64,000 nucleotides of DNA from the NCBI GenBank assembly GCA_030263275.1, contig SZOR01000003.1, positions 1 to 64,000 on the forward strand, written 5' to 3'. The translations under genes were made by a program, and so were the position numbers. How positions within the stretch are numbered: position 1 is the first letter of the stretch; each line of letters opens with the position of its first letter. The stretch is from DSNY01 sp016861185. GTDB taxonomy: Bacteria; Pseudomonadota; Gammaproteobacteria; Burkholderiales; Burkholderiaceae_F. Positions 54,396 to 64,000 of this stretch are shown piece by piece. Under the pieces are notes generated by a model. That model was not told the origin of the DNA. It saw nothing but the letters and a program-made list of their open reading frames with translations, and searched no databases.

Positions 54396-55935
54396 GTTCT
54401 TCGTCAATGGCCAGCCGGTCCGCTTCGAGAAGGGCCAGACGGTGATGCAGGCCGCGCTCGCCGCCGGTTTCTACATCCCTTACTTCTGCTGGCATCCGAA
54501 CCTGTCGGTCGCGGGCAACTGCCGCGTCTGCATGGTCGAGGTCGAAGGCGAAGGCGGCGGCAACAGTTGGATGGACATCGCCTGCAACATGCCGGCGACC
54601 GAAGGCATGCGCGTGCTGACCGACTCCGAACCCGTGCGCGCACGGCGCAAGGAGATCCTGCAGTTCATCCTGCTGAACCACCCGGTCGACTGCGGAATCT
54701 GCGACAAGGCCGGCGAATGCCTGCTGCAGGACCATCACTACGAATACAACGGCGCGCCGTCGGTGTCGACGGTGCCGAAGGTGCATGCGACGAAGTTCCA
54801 TAACCTGTCGAGCCGCATCGTGCTCGACAACGAGCGCTGCATCGTCTGCTCGCGCTGCGTGCGCTTCACGCGCGAGATCTCGAAGTCCAACGGGCTCGGC
54901 ATCCAGGATCGCGGCGACACGTCGCTGGTGCGCGCGACCGAAGGCGGGGCGTTCGAGAACGACCCGTACTCGGACAACGTGATCGACATTTGCCCGGTCG
55001 GCGCGCTGCTGTCGCGGCAGTTCCTCTACAAGGCGCGCGTCTGGTACCTGAAGCCGACCCCTTCGGTCTGTCCCGGCTGCAGTCGTGGCTGCGCAATCGA
55101 CATCTGGCACCGCAAGCCGGAGTGGAAGCTCAACGCGCTCGATCCGAAGTTGAACGCGCGCATCGAGCGGGTGACGCCCCAAAATCCCCCCGCGCTTCGC
55201 GCGGCCCCCTTTTCCAAAGGGGGCGAAACGCAGAGTGCCGCCGCTCACCCCCCTTTCGTAAAGGGGGGCAGAGGGGATTTGCACGGTGCAGCCACGGAGG
55301 ACATCGGCCCCTGGATCTGCAACAAGGCGCGCGACCTCGCGCGGATCTTCGAGCGGCCGCGCGCCGAGCAGGCGATGCTCAAAGGCAAGCCGGTCGAGCT
55401 CGCCGTCGCGATCGAAGCCGCGCGCCGGCTGATCGCCGACGCGCGGCGCCCGGTCGCGCTGGTGTCGAGCTGGGGCTCGAACGAGGAACTCGATGCGTTC
55501 AAGGCCGCGCTCGGCGATCGCGTCGAGTGCTTCGTCAAGGCCGACCATCAGCCTGCGCCGGGCGAAGTCGTCGAGGACGATCTGCTGATCCGCGCCGACA
55601 AGAATCCGAACGGACGCCATGCGCGCGCGCTGTTCGGCGATCGAACGCCGCAGCTCGAAGGTGCTGACCTCGTGCTCGTCTGGGGCGAGGGCTTCGACTT
55701 CGCGCGGCTTCCGCGCGGCGCGAAGGTGGTCTTGCTGAACTCGTACCTGCAGCCCGAGAACGGTCACGCCGACGCGTTCATCCCGATCAGCGTGCAGACC
55801 GAACGCAGCGGCCATTACACGAACTTCGAAGGCGTCGTGCGCCGCTTCGAGCGCTGCTTCGCCCGGAAGCCGACGGTGGCCGACGCCGAACAGGTGTTCG
55901 CGCGGATCGGGCAGTCGCTGGTGAGCTTCGCGTGA
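54388..55935 (+). CDS. nuoG: NADH-quinone oxidoreductase subunit G, short form with insertion
   Basis: 515 residues. The N-terminal cluster region is complete: N1b (FCWHPN, CRVCMVEV), N5 (CGICDKAGECLLQDHHY), N4 (CIVCSRCVRFTREI, ICPVGALLS), followed by CPGCSRGCAID. The molybdopterin-like C-terminal domain is much reduced; NuoG is usually about 670-910 residues. About 38 residues (around 265-303) are encoded in frame by CCCCCTTT repeats at 55185-55278, between IERVT and DIGPWICNKAR. Both features leave the frame intact. Confidence 0.92.
   Translation: MPEFFVNGQPVRFEKGQTVMQAALAAGFYIPYFCWHPNLSVAGNCRVCMVEVEGEGGGNSWMDIACNMPATEGMRVLTDSEPVRARRKEILQFILLNHPVDCGICDKAGECLLQDHHYEYNGAPSVSTVPKVHATKFHNLSSRIVLDNERCIVCSRCVRFTREISKSNGLGIQDRGDTSLVRATEGGAFENDPYSDNVIDICPVGALLSRQFLYKARVWYLKPTPSVCPGCSRGCAIDIWHRKPEWKLNALDPKLNARIERVTPQNPPALRAAPFSKGGETQSAAAHPPFVKGGRGDLHGAATEDIGPWICNKARDLARIFERPRAEQAMLKGKPVELAVAIEAARRLIADARRPVALVSSWGSNEELDAFKAALGDRVECFVKADHQPAPGEVVEDDLLIRADKNPNGRHARALFGDRTPQLEGADLVLVWGEGFDFARLPRGAKVVLLNSYLQPENGHADAFIPISVQTERSGHYTNFEGVVRRFERCFARKPTVADAEQVFARIGQSLVSFA
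55185..55278. repeat. CCCCCTTT-type palindromic repeats inside nuoG
   Basis: CCCCTTTTCCAAAGGGGGCG (55206-55226) and CCCCCCTTTCGTAAAGGGGG (about 55248-55267), flanked by AAATCCCCCCGCGC and GAGGGGATTTG ends in opposite orientation. They encode APFSKGG and PPFVKGG in NuoG. Confidence 0.9.
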
Positions 55936-55942
55936 GATCACG

Positions 55943-57091
55943 ATGATCCAGGACCTCGTCGTCTACGCGGTCTACATCGGCTTCGCGATCGGCATGCTGA
56001 TGACCTTCGGGCTGATCCTGACCTGGGTCGAGCGCAAGCAGGGCGCGGTGATGTCGGATCGCATCGGTGCGAACCGCGCGTACGTGCGCCTGCCGTTCAC
56101 GCAGGTCAAGCTCGTCTGGTGGGGGCTTTTCCACGGGCTCGCCGACGGACTGAAGATGCTGGTCAAGGAGGACTTCAAGCCGAAGACCTACGACTGGTAC
56201 GCGTACATGGTCGCGCCGTGGGTCGCGTTCACGCCCGTGCTGCTGGTCTTCGCGGTGATCCCCTTCGGCGGCGTGCTGATCCCGGGCGAGTTGATTCCGC
56301 CGCTCGCGGACTGGTTCGGCGACCGGACCTACACGATGCAGATCGCGAAGCTCGACGCCGGACTGCTGATCGTCTTCGCATTCGGCGGGCTGACGATCAT
56401 CGGCTGCATGCTGGCCGGCTGGTCGTCGTCGAACAAGTTCTCGCTGCTCGGCGCGCTGCGCGCCGGCAGCCAGATGATCTCGTACGAGCTGATCCTCGGG
56501 CTGACGCTGCTCGGGCTGATCCTGATCTACGGCACGGTCGACCTCGACGACATCGTCCGCCAGCAGTCGGGGGTGGTGCTCGGTTTCCTGCCCGCGTGGG
56601 GCATCGTGCTTCAGCCCTTTGCGGCCACGCTCTTCATGGCGGCGGCGATCGCCGAGAACAAGCGCATTCCGTTCGACCTGCCCGAAGCGGAGAGTGAGCT
56701 GATCGCCGGCTACTTCACCGAATACAGCGCGATGAAGATGGGCCTGTTCATGTTCGCGGAGTTCATCGAGATCGCGATCATCGCCGCGCTGTTCACGACG
56801 CTGTTCCTCGGCGGCTACAACCTGCCGTACATGCACGACGGCGGCTTCAGCTTCCCGGGCGGCCACGAGATCCAGATGAGCCACGGCGCGGTCGTCGTCA
56901 CGCAGGTCGTCGTGTTCCTCGCCAAGGTCTTCCTGATGTGCAGCTTCCAGATCCTCGTGCGCTGGTCGCTGCCGCGCTTCCGCTACGACCAGGTGCTGCG
57001 TTTCGCGTGGAAGTTCATGTTCCCGCTCGCGCTCGCCAACCTGACGGTGACCGCCGTCGCCGTGTGGGCTCTGCGGATGGTGAACGCATGA
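55943..57091 (+). CDS. nuoH: NADH-quinone oxidoreductase subunit H
   Basis: 382 residues, about eight helices, with VERKQGAVMSDRIGANRAYV and ENKRIPFDLPEAESELIAGY, the quinone-site loop. It is somewhat longer than typical (about 325-355). It starts 7 nt after nuoG; the stop overlaps nuoI (ATGA). Confidence 0.95.
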   Translation: MIQDLVVYAVYIGFAIGMLMTFGLILTWVERKQGAVMSDRIGANRAYVRLPFTQVKLVWWGLFHGLADGLKMLVKEDFKPKTYDWYAYMVAPWVAFTPVLLVFAVIPFGGVLIPGELIPPLADWFGDRTYTMQIAKLDAGLLIVFAFGGLTIIGCMLAGWSSSNKFSLLGALRAGSQMISYELILGLTLLGLILIYGTVDLDDIVRQQSGVVLGFLPAWGIVLQPFAATLFMAAAIAENKRIPFDLPEAESELIAGYFTEYSAMKMGLFMFAEFIEIAIIAALFTTLFLGGYNLPYMHDGGFSFPGGHEIQMSHGAVVVTQVVVFLAKVFLMCSFQILVRWSLPRFRYDQVLRFAWKFMFPLALANLTVTAVAVWALRMVNA

Positions 57092-57648
57092 CGCACAAGC
57101 GCTACCGCCGCAAGACCTACTGGAACCAGCCGACGATGGGCTGGTGGGAGCGGCTGTACCTGCCGGAGATCCTGCGCGGGCTGGGCATCACGAGTTGGGT
57201 CTTCTTTCGCAACATGGGCAAGTGGATGACCGGCCGCAAGGGCGCGCTGACCACCTACTACCCGGAGGAGCGGCGCCGCGACTATGCCAGGCACAACCGC
57301 GGCAAGCACGTGCTGACGCAGCGGCCCGACGGCAGCCCGCAGTGCATCGCGTGCAACATGTGCGCGACCGTCTGTCCGGCGAAGGTGATCGAGATCGAAG
57401 CGGCCTTCGACCCCGACGATCCCGCACATCCGAAGTACCCGGCGCGCTTCGAGATCGATTACTCGCGCTGCGTGTTCTGCGGTCTGTGCGTCGAGGCCTG
57501 CCCCGAGGACGCCATCCGTATGGTGCCGGAGGTGCCGAACCTGCCTTCGGGGCAGCGCATGCGCATGTGGATCGGCAAAGAAGAGCTGCTGACCTGGAAT
57601 CCGCAGCGCGACGTGGCGAAGCCTTATCCGCCGAAAGGTGCGGCATGA
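57088..57648 (+). CDS. nuoI: NADH-quinone oxidoreductase subunit I
   Basis: 186 residues with the N6a/N6b ferredoxin motifs CIACNMCATVCPAKVIEI and CVFCGLCVEACPEDAIRM. The N-terminal 50 residues are longer and more basic than in common betaproteobacterial NuoI. The stop overlaps nuoJ (ATGA). Confidence 0.95.
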   Translation: MTHKRYRRKTYWNQPTMGWWERLYLPEILRGLGITSWVFFRNMGKWMTGRKGALTTYYPEERRRDYARHNRGKHVLTQRPDGSPQCIACNMCATVCPAKVIEIEAAFDPDDPAHPKYPARFEIDYSRCVFCGLCVEACPEDAIRMVPEVPNLPSGQRMRMWIGKEELLTWNPQRDVAKPYPPKGAA

Positions 57649-58178
57649 GCCTCATCGAAACGCTGCTCGCCAACCTCGACACGCTGCTGCTGTACGTGTT
57701 CGCGCTGTGCGCGTTCGTCGGCGCCGCGCTGATGATCGTGCTGCGGCAGCCGATGCGGGTCGCGCTCGCGCTGATCTCGACGATGATTTTCCTGGGGGGC
57801 ATCTACGGCCTGCTCGGCGTGCACTTCATCGCCGCCTTCCAGGTGCTGATCTACGTCGGCGCGGTGATGGTGTTCATGGTCTACGTGATCATGCTGCTCG
57901 ACGTACGCGACCCGGCGGTGCGGCGCCGCTACTCGAAGTTCCTGCTGCCGGGTCTGGCGGCGTTCGTGCTGCTGATCGGCGTGCTCGCGTACGCGGTGTG
58001 GAACGCGCTGCCGGCGGCATCGCGCACGGCGGGCAGCGAGGGCTTCGGCCTGCAGCTTTTCGCGACGACCTTCCTCAACGCGTACTGGCTGCACTTCGAG
58101 CTGACCTCGGTGCTGCTGCTGGCGGCGGTGGTCGCCGCGATCGCGGTGATCCGCGCGGGCGGGAGGCGCGATGGATAA
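57645..58178 (+). CDS. nuoJ: NADH-quinone oxidoreductase subunit J
   Basis: 177 residues, five hydrophobic helices, with FIAAFQVLIYVGAVMVFMVY, the conserved third-helix segment with a pi-bulge region. Membrane arm subunit. It overlaps nuoK by 8 nt. Confidence 0.94.
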   Translation: MSLIETLLANLDTLLLYVFALCAFVGAALMIVLRQPMRVALALISTMIFLGGIYGLLGVHFIAAFQVLIYVGAVMVFMVYVIMLLDVRDPAVRRRYSKFLLPGLAAFVLLIGVLAYAVWNALPAASRTAGSEGFGLQLFATTFLNAYWLHFELTSVLLLAAVVAAIAVIRAGGRRDG

Positions 58179-58473
58179 GGTCCAGCTCCTGCTGACGCTC
58201 GCGCTCGCGCTGTTCGCGCTCGGGCTGCTCGGCGTAACCGTCCGCCGCAATCTGCTCGTGATGCTGATGTGCATGGAGCTGATGCTCAACGGCGCGAACC
58301 TCGCGCTCGTCACCTTCGCGCACCAGATGGGCGAGGCGGTCGGCGCGGTGCTCGTGTTCCTGATCTTCGTCGTCGCCGCGGCGGAAATCGCGATCGCGAT
58401 CCCGATCGTGCTGCTGCTCGTGCGCCGCAAGCACACGCTCGATCCGGGCGCGTATTCGGATCTGAGGGGGTAG
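58171..58473 (+). CDS. nuoK: NADH-quinone oxidoreductase subunit K
   Basis: 100 residues, three helices. The conserved glutamates are in MCMELMLNGANLAL and FVVAAAEIAIAIPIVLL. It forms part of the proton path. nuoL begins 3 nt after its stop. Confidence 0.95.
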   Translation: MDKVQLLLTLALALFALGLLGVTVRRNLLVMLMCMELMLNGANLALVTFAHQMGEAVGAVLVFLIFVVAAAEIAIAIPIVLLLVRRKHTLDPGAYSDLRG

Positions 58474-58476
58474 GCC

Positions 58477-60340
58477 ATGGGCACGCTGACCCTCATCGTC
58501 CTTCTCCCGCTGCTCGGCTTCCTGGTGAACGGCCTGCTCGGCAACGCGCTCGGCAAGCGCTTCGTCAGCGTCGTCGGCTGCGGGTTGCCGCTCGCTTCGT
58601 TCGTGCTCGCGGTTCTTACGTTCCGGGCGCTCGAAGCCGGCGGCGCGCCGATCGTCGAGGTCGCGTACACGTGGGCGCTGATCGGCGACACCGCCTTCGA
58701 GATCGCCTTCTACTTCGACCGCCTCGCGGCGGTGATGACGCTGATCGTCACCGGCGTCGGCTCGGTGATCCACATCTACTCGATCGGCTACATGCACGAG
58801 GACAGGAGCTACGCGCGCTTCTTCGCGTACCTGAACCTGTTCCTGTTCTTCATGCTGCTGCTGGTGCTCGGCCGTTCGATGCTGGTGCTGTTCGTCGGCT
58901 GGGAGGGCGTGGGGCTGGCCTCCTACCTGCTGATCGGCTTCTGGTACGAGGACCCCGACAACGCGCGAGCCGGCAAGAAGGCGTTCATCACGAACCGCGT
59001 CGGCGACGCCGGCTTCCTGCTCGGCATGTTCCTGCTGTACTTCGCGCTCGGCACGCTCGACATGGATCGGATCAACGCGGCGTTCATGTCCGGTCCGGTC
59101 GCGGTGTCGGCGAGCCTGGTGGGCGTGCTGCTTTTCATCGGCGCGTCGGGCAAGTCGGCGCAGATTCCGCTGCACGTGTGGCTGCCCGACGCGATGGCCG
59201 GCCCGACGCCGGTGTCGGCGCTGATCCACGCGGCGACGATGGTGACGGCGGGCATCTACCTCGTCGCGCGGATGTCGGGCCTGTATCTGAACGCGCCCGA
59301 GGCGTCGGCGGTCGTCGCCGCGATCGGCGCGGCGACCGCGTTCTTCGCGGCGACGATCGCGATCGCGCAGAACGACATCAAGAAGGTGCTCGCGTACTCG
59401 ACGGTGTCGCAGTTGGGCTTCATGTTCGCCGCACTCGGCGTCGGCGCCTACGGCGTGGCGATCTTCCACGTGTTCACGCACGCGTTCTTCAAGGCGTGTC
59501 TCTTCCTCGGCGCCGGAAGCGTGATCCATGCCTTGAGCGGCGAGCAGGACATCCGCAGGATGGGCGGGCTGGCGAAGAAGATCCCGCTGACCTTCGCGAC
59601 CTTCCTCGTCGCCACCGCGGCGACCGCCGGCATCCCGCCGCTGGCGGGCTTCTTCTCGAAGGACGAGATCCTGTGGTTCACGTTCGCGTCGGCGCGCGGC
59701 GGCTCGCCGCTGCTGTGGGCCGTGCTCGCGGCCACCGCGCTGATGACCGCGTTCTACATGTTCCGGCTGCTGTGGCTCGTGTTCCTCGGCCGCTCGCGGG
59801 TGGCGCCCGACGTCGCGCATCACGTGCACGAATCGCCGTGGTCGATGACCGGCGTGCTGGTCGCGCTGGCGATCCTGTCGACGGCCGGCGGCTTCATCGC
59901 GGTGCCGCACTTCCTCGAGCCGCTGCTGCCGCTGCCGGCGCTCGTCGAGTCGGCGCAGCCGCTGCACAAGCCGCTGATTGCGTTGGCGATCGTCATCGCG
60001 GCGGCCGGCATCGCGCTGGCCGCGTTCTTCTTCGGCGGCGATGCCAGGCGCGCGACGGCCGCCGGCGAACGCTTCGCGGGCGTGCGGCGCGTGCTGGCCA
60101 ACAAGTACTACGTCGACGAGCTGTACGAAGCGGTCATCGGCCGGCCGCTGCACTGGATCTCCGAGCACGTGTTCCTGCGCCTCGGCGACCGCGCGCTGAT
60201 CGACGGCACGCTGCACGCGCTGGCGGCCGCGGCGCGCGGCGGCGCGGCGCTGTTCGCGCGCGTGCAGACCGGCAGCCTGCAGCTCTACGTGTTCCTCGTG
60301 CTCGCCGGGGCGGTGGCGAGCCTGCTGTGGATCTGGCGCC

Positions 60341-60348
<8 letters not shown>
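58477..60348 (+). CDS. nuoL: NADH-quinone oxidoreductase subunit L
   Basis: 623 residues, a Mrp-antiporter-like subunit with FVGWEGVGLASYLLIGFWY, SAQIPLHVWLPDAMAGPTPV, SALIHAATMVTAGIYL and the distal lateral helix toward the C-terminus. It pumps protons at the tip of the membrane arm. It overlaps nuoM by 8 nt. Confidence 0.96.
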
Positions 60349-61974
<1,626 letters not shown>

Positions 61975-61978
<4 letters not shown>

Positions 61979-63369
61979 ACTGGGCCGAAGTCGTCACCGC
62001 GATGCTGCCCGAGCACCTGCTGCTCGCGGGCATCGTCGTGCTGATCCTGGTCGAGGTGTTCATGCCGAAGCCGCGCGGCGCGCTCGGCATCGCGTTGCTG
62101 GCGGTAATCGCGGCGACGGCCGCGGCCGCCTCGCTCGGCTTCGGCGGCTACGAGGCCGCGCCGTTCGCGGGGCAGTTCTCGGTGGACCCGGCCGGGCTGC
62201 TCGCCAAGGCGGTCGTGCTCGGGCTCACGATCCCGGTGCTGCTGCTGTCGCGCGACGATTTCGAGGACAGCCGCTTCCATCTGCTGCTGCTGTCGTCGCT
62301 GTACGGCACGCTGCTGCTGCTATCGGCCGACAGCTTCCTGACGCTGTTCCTCGGGCTGGAACTGATGTCGCTGCCGGTCTACGCGCTGGTGCTGCTCGCG
62401 TTCCGGCGCGACGACAGCCCCGAGGCGGCGCTGAAATACCTCGTGCTCGGCGGCGCGGCGACCGCGACCTTCCTGATGGGCGTGGCGCTGCTGTTCGGCG
62501 CCACCGGCTCGCTCGCGCTGCCTGCGTTCGTCGAAGCGCTCGCCGCCGGCGACACGCTGTCGACCGCGGCGGTCGTGCTGATCGTCGTCGCGTTTTTCCT
62601 GAAGGCGGCGATCGTGCCGTTCCACGCGTGGGCGCCCGATGCGTACGAAGGCGCGAGCGTGCCGGTGACCGCGTACATGGCGACGATCATCAAGGCGGGC
62701 GTGCTGCTCGCGGTCGCGCGGCTGTTCGGCGCTGCCGACATCCCGCGCGGCATGGTCGAACTGCTCGCGCTGCTGCCGCTCGCGTCGATGGTGTGGGGCA
62801 ACCTCGCGGCGATCCGGCAGACGAGCTTCCGCCGGATGATCGCGTATTCGTCGATCGCGCACGCCGGCTACCTGTACTTCGCCTTCCTCGGCGCGGGCGA
62901 AGGTCGCTTCCAGGCGATCGTGTTCTACCTGCTCGTCTATGGATTGATGAACCTGCTCGCCTTCGCCGCGCTGCCGCGCGGGCGTGATGACGCGGCGGGC
63001 GATGCCGCCGCGGACGAACTCGCGAGCCTGAAAGGACTGTTCCAGCGCGCGCCCTGGGCCGCGCTTGTGCTCGCCGCCGCGATGCTGTCGCTGGCGGGCA
63101 TTCCGCCGCTGCCCGGCTTCGTCGCGAAGTTCCTGATCTTCAAGAACGTGATCGAGGCCGGCTACACGCTGTACGCGGTGATCGGACTGGTCGCGAGCTA
63201 CCTCGGCATCTACTTCTATCTGCGCGTGATCCAGTACGCGTTCATGAGCGAAGCGGCCGCCGCGCGGGCCGCGACGACCCGCGCGCTCGCCGCGAGCGCC
63301 GCGCTCGTCTGCGCGGGGCCGGCGTTCTTCGTCGCGGTCCTTCCCGGCTGGGTGCTCGGGAAGTTCTGA
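61975..63369 (+). CDS. nuoN: NADH-quinone oxidoreductase subunit N
   Basis: 464 residues, antiporter-like, with LELMSLPVYALVLLAFRRDD, PEAALKYLVLGG and FHAWAPDAYEGASVPVTAYM. Last gene of the nuo operon. Only 2 nt separate its stop from that of the convergent DUF1998-type gene; no terminator hairpin is visible between them. Confidence 0.96.
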
Positions 63370-63371
63370 TC

Positions 63372-64000
63372 TCAGTGCAGAGCTTCAGCCTCTGCGGCGC
63401 TTGCTCTCCGATGCTGGTAGCACTGCCAAATCTGCGCTTCGCACGCATGTGCGTCGCGAAGTATCTGACGGCCCCAGAAAACGAGCACGGCCCATCCCTT
63501 GGCCTGCAGCGCGTTGCGCTTACGCGCGTCGTTTGACAGCGCTTCGAGACTACCGTGGTAGGCGAATCCGTCGCAGTAGATTGCGATCTTTCGATCCGGG
63601 TACGCGAAATCTGGGACCGTGAGCAACTCTCCTGCATCGCCGAAGACCCTGTACTGAGCCTCCGGTGGCGGCAGACGCCCGCATTGGGCGATGGCCTCCA
63701 CGAGCCGTTTCTCGATCGGCGTGTCCGAGGTGGAAGTCGTGACCGGTGCGCCAGCCTCGGTCTGGAACCAATCCAGACCTATCCGCCGCGCATCTCCGAC
63801 CTGGCCAGTTCGCGGCTCGCCCAACCGCTTGGCATTTCGAAGATAGAAGAGAACGTTGCGGATAAGGTCCTTGTTGAGCATCGCGTGGTCAAACTGGTTC
63901 CGCGCGGACTTCAAGCACTTGTAGCAAGCCCGCTCGCACTCGTGCTCGAAGAGTCGCTGATGGGCCGCACTGGCCCATCGGCCGACGTCCTTGCCAAGTT
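63372..64000 (-). CDS. C-terminal part of a DUF1998-type (helicase-associated) protein
   Basis: The frame is open to the right edge, so the N-terminus is missing; only about 208 codons are seen. The visible N-terminal part reads ECERACYKCLKSARNQFDHA, the Cys-rich hallmark of DUF1998. An endonuclease-like (VSR/DUF559-like) tail follows: YRVFGDAGELLTVPDFAYPD, RKIAIYCDGFAYH, then KGWAVLVFWGRQIL. DUF1998 normally ends long DEAD/DEAH-box helicases, some in defence systems such as DISARM (DrmB) and others in DNA repair (MrfAB). An internal ATG at 63914 is probably not the true start. Confidence 0.75.
   Translation of the reverse strand, partial: LGKDVGRWASAAHQRLFEHECERACYKCLKSARNQFDHAMLNKDLIRNVLFYLRNAKRLGEPRTGQVGDARRIGLDWFQTEAGAPVTTSTSDTPIEKRLVEAIAQCGRLPPPEAQYRVFGDAGELLTVPDFAYPDRKIAIYCDGFAYHGSLEALSNDARKRNALQAKGWAVLVFWGRQILRDAHACEAQIWQCYQHRRASAAEAEALH

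Overview
The window is GC-rich proteobacterial DNA, most likely from a betaproteobacterium (Burkholderiales or Rhodocyclales). The main clue is a membrane-bound [NiFe]-hydrogenase locus in exactly the Cupriavidus necator order, hoxKGZMLOQRTV-hypABFCDEX. No tRNA, rRNA, CRISPR array or intact insertion sequence was recognised. The organism assignment is an inference from gene content and order.

Layout. (1) 1-5794: a putative ECF sigma regulon. A leftward DUF4331 / lipoprotein / TPR operon diverges from a rightward Tat-exported ferritin-like gene and a c-type cytochrome gene. The sigma factor and two tandem cupin proteins follow. Three copies of one promoter motif, (A/C/G)AATCC-N16-CGTAT(A/T), sit in front of these units. 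(2) 5781-6532: a SRPBCC protein and an ABM monooxygenase. (3) 6871-23509, minus strand: the complete O2-tolerant hydrogenase structural and maturation operon, with an extra HigA-type antitoxin gene between hoxZ and hoxM. (4) 23833-28924: a GDT1-family transporter, a MerT-like protein, a GDCCVxC protein, a PepSY protein and a chromate operon (chrB-chrA-rhodanese-short chrB). (5) 29165-37373: a DASS dicarboxylate transporter diverging from a three-gene hybrid kinase / REC-EAL / receiver module. (6) 37538-41086: a Wolinella-type fumarate reductase, frdCAB. (7) 41335-49438: an NfnAB-like fusion, rubrerythrin, pyruvate:ferredoxin oxidoreductase, a dihydroorotate-dehydrogenase-like protein and a ferredoxin. 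(8) 49806-63369: a complete nuoA-N complex I operon with an unusually short NuoG. (9) 63372-64000: the 3' end of a DUF1998-type gene running off the right edge.

How it fits together: hydrogenase, fumarate reductase, PFOR/Nfn/ferredoxin and complex I form a coherent low-oxygen electron-transfer set (H2, NADH and pyruvate as donors; quinone and fumarate as acceptors), and the DASS carrier could import C4-dicarboxylates. FNR/ANR-like boxes (TTGA-N6-TCAA) lie in front of hoxK, hoxM, frdC/nfn and nuoA, which suggests common oxygen-responsive control.

A second theme is repeats. At least four families of short palindromic or hairpin repeats are scattered through the window. Several copies lie in frame inside conserved genes (hypX, hypF, hypB, hoxV, nuoG, nuoM) and add repeat-encoded peptides without breaking the reading frame.
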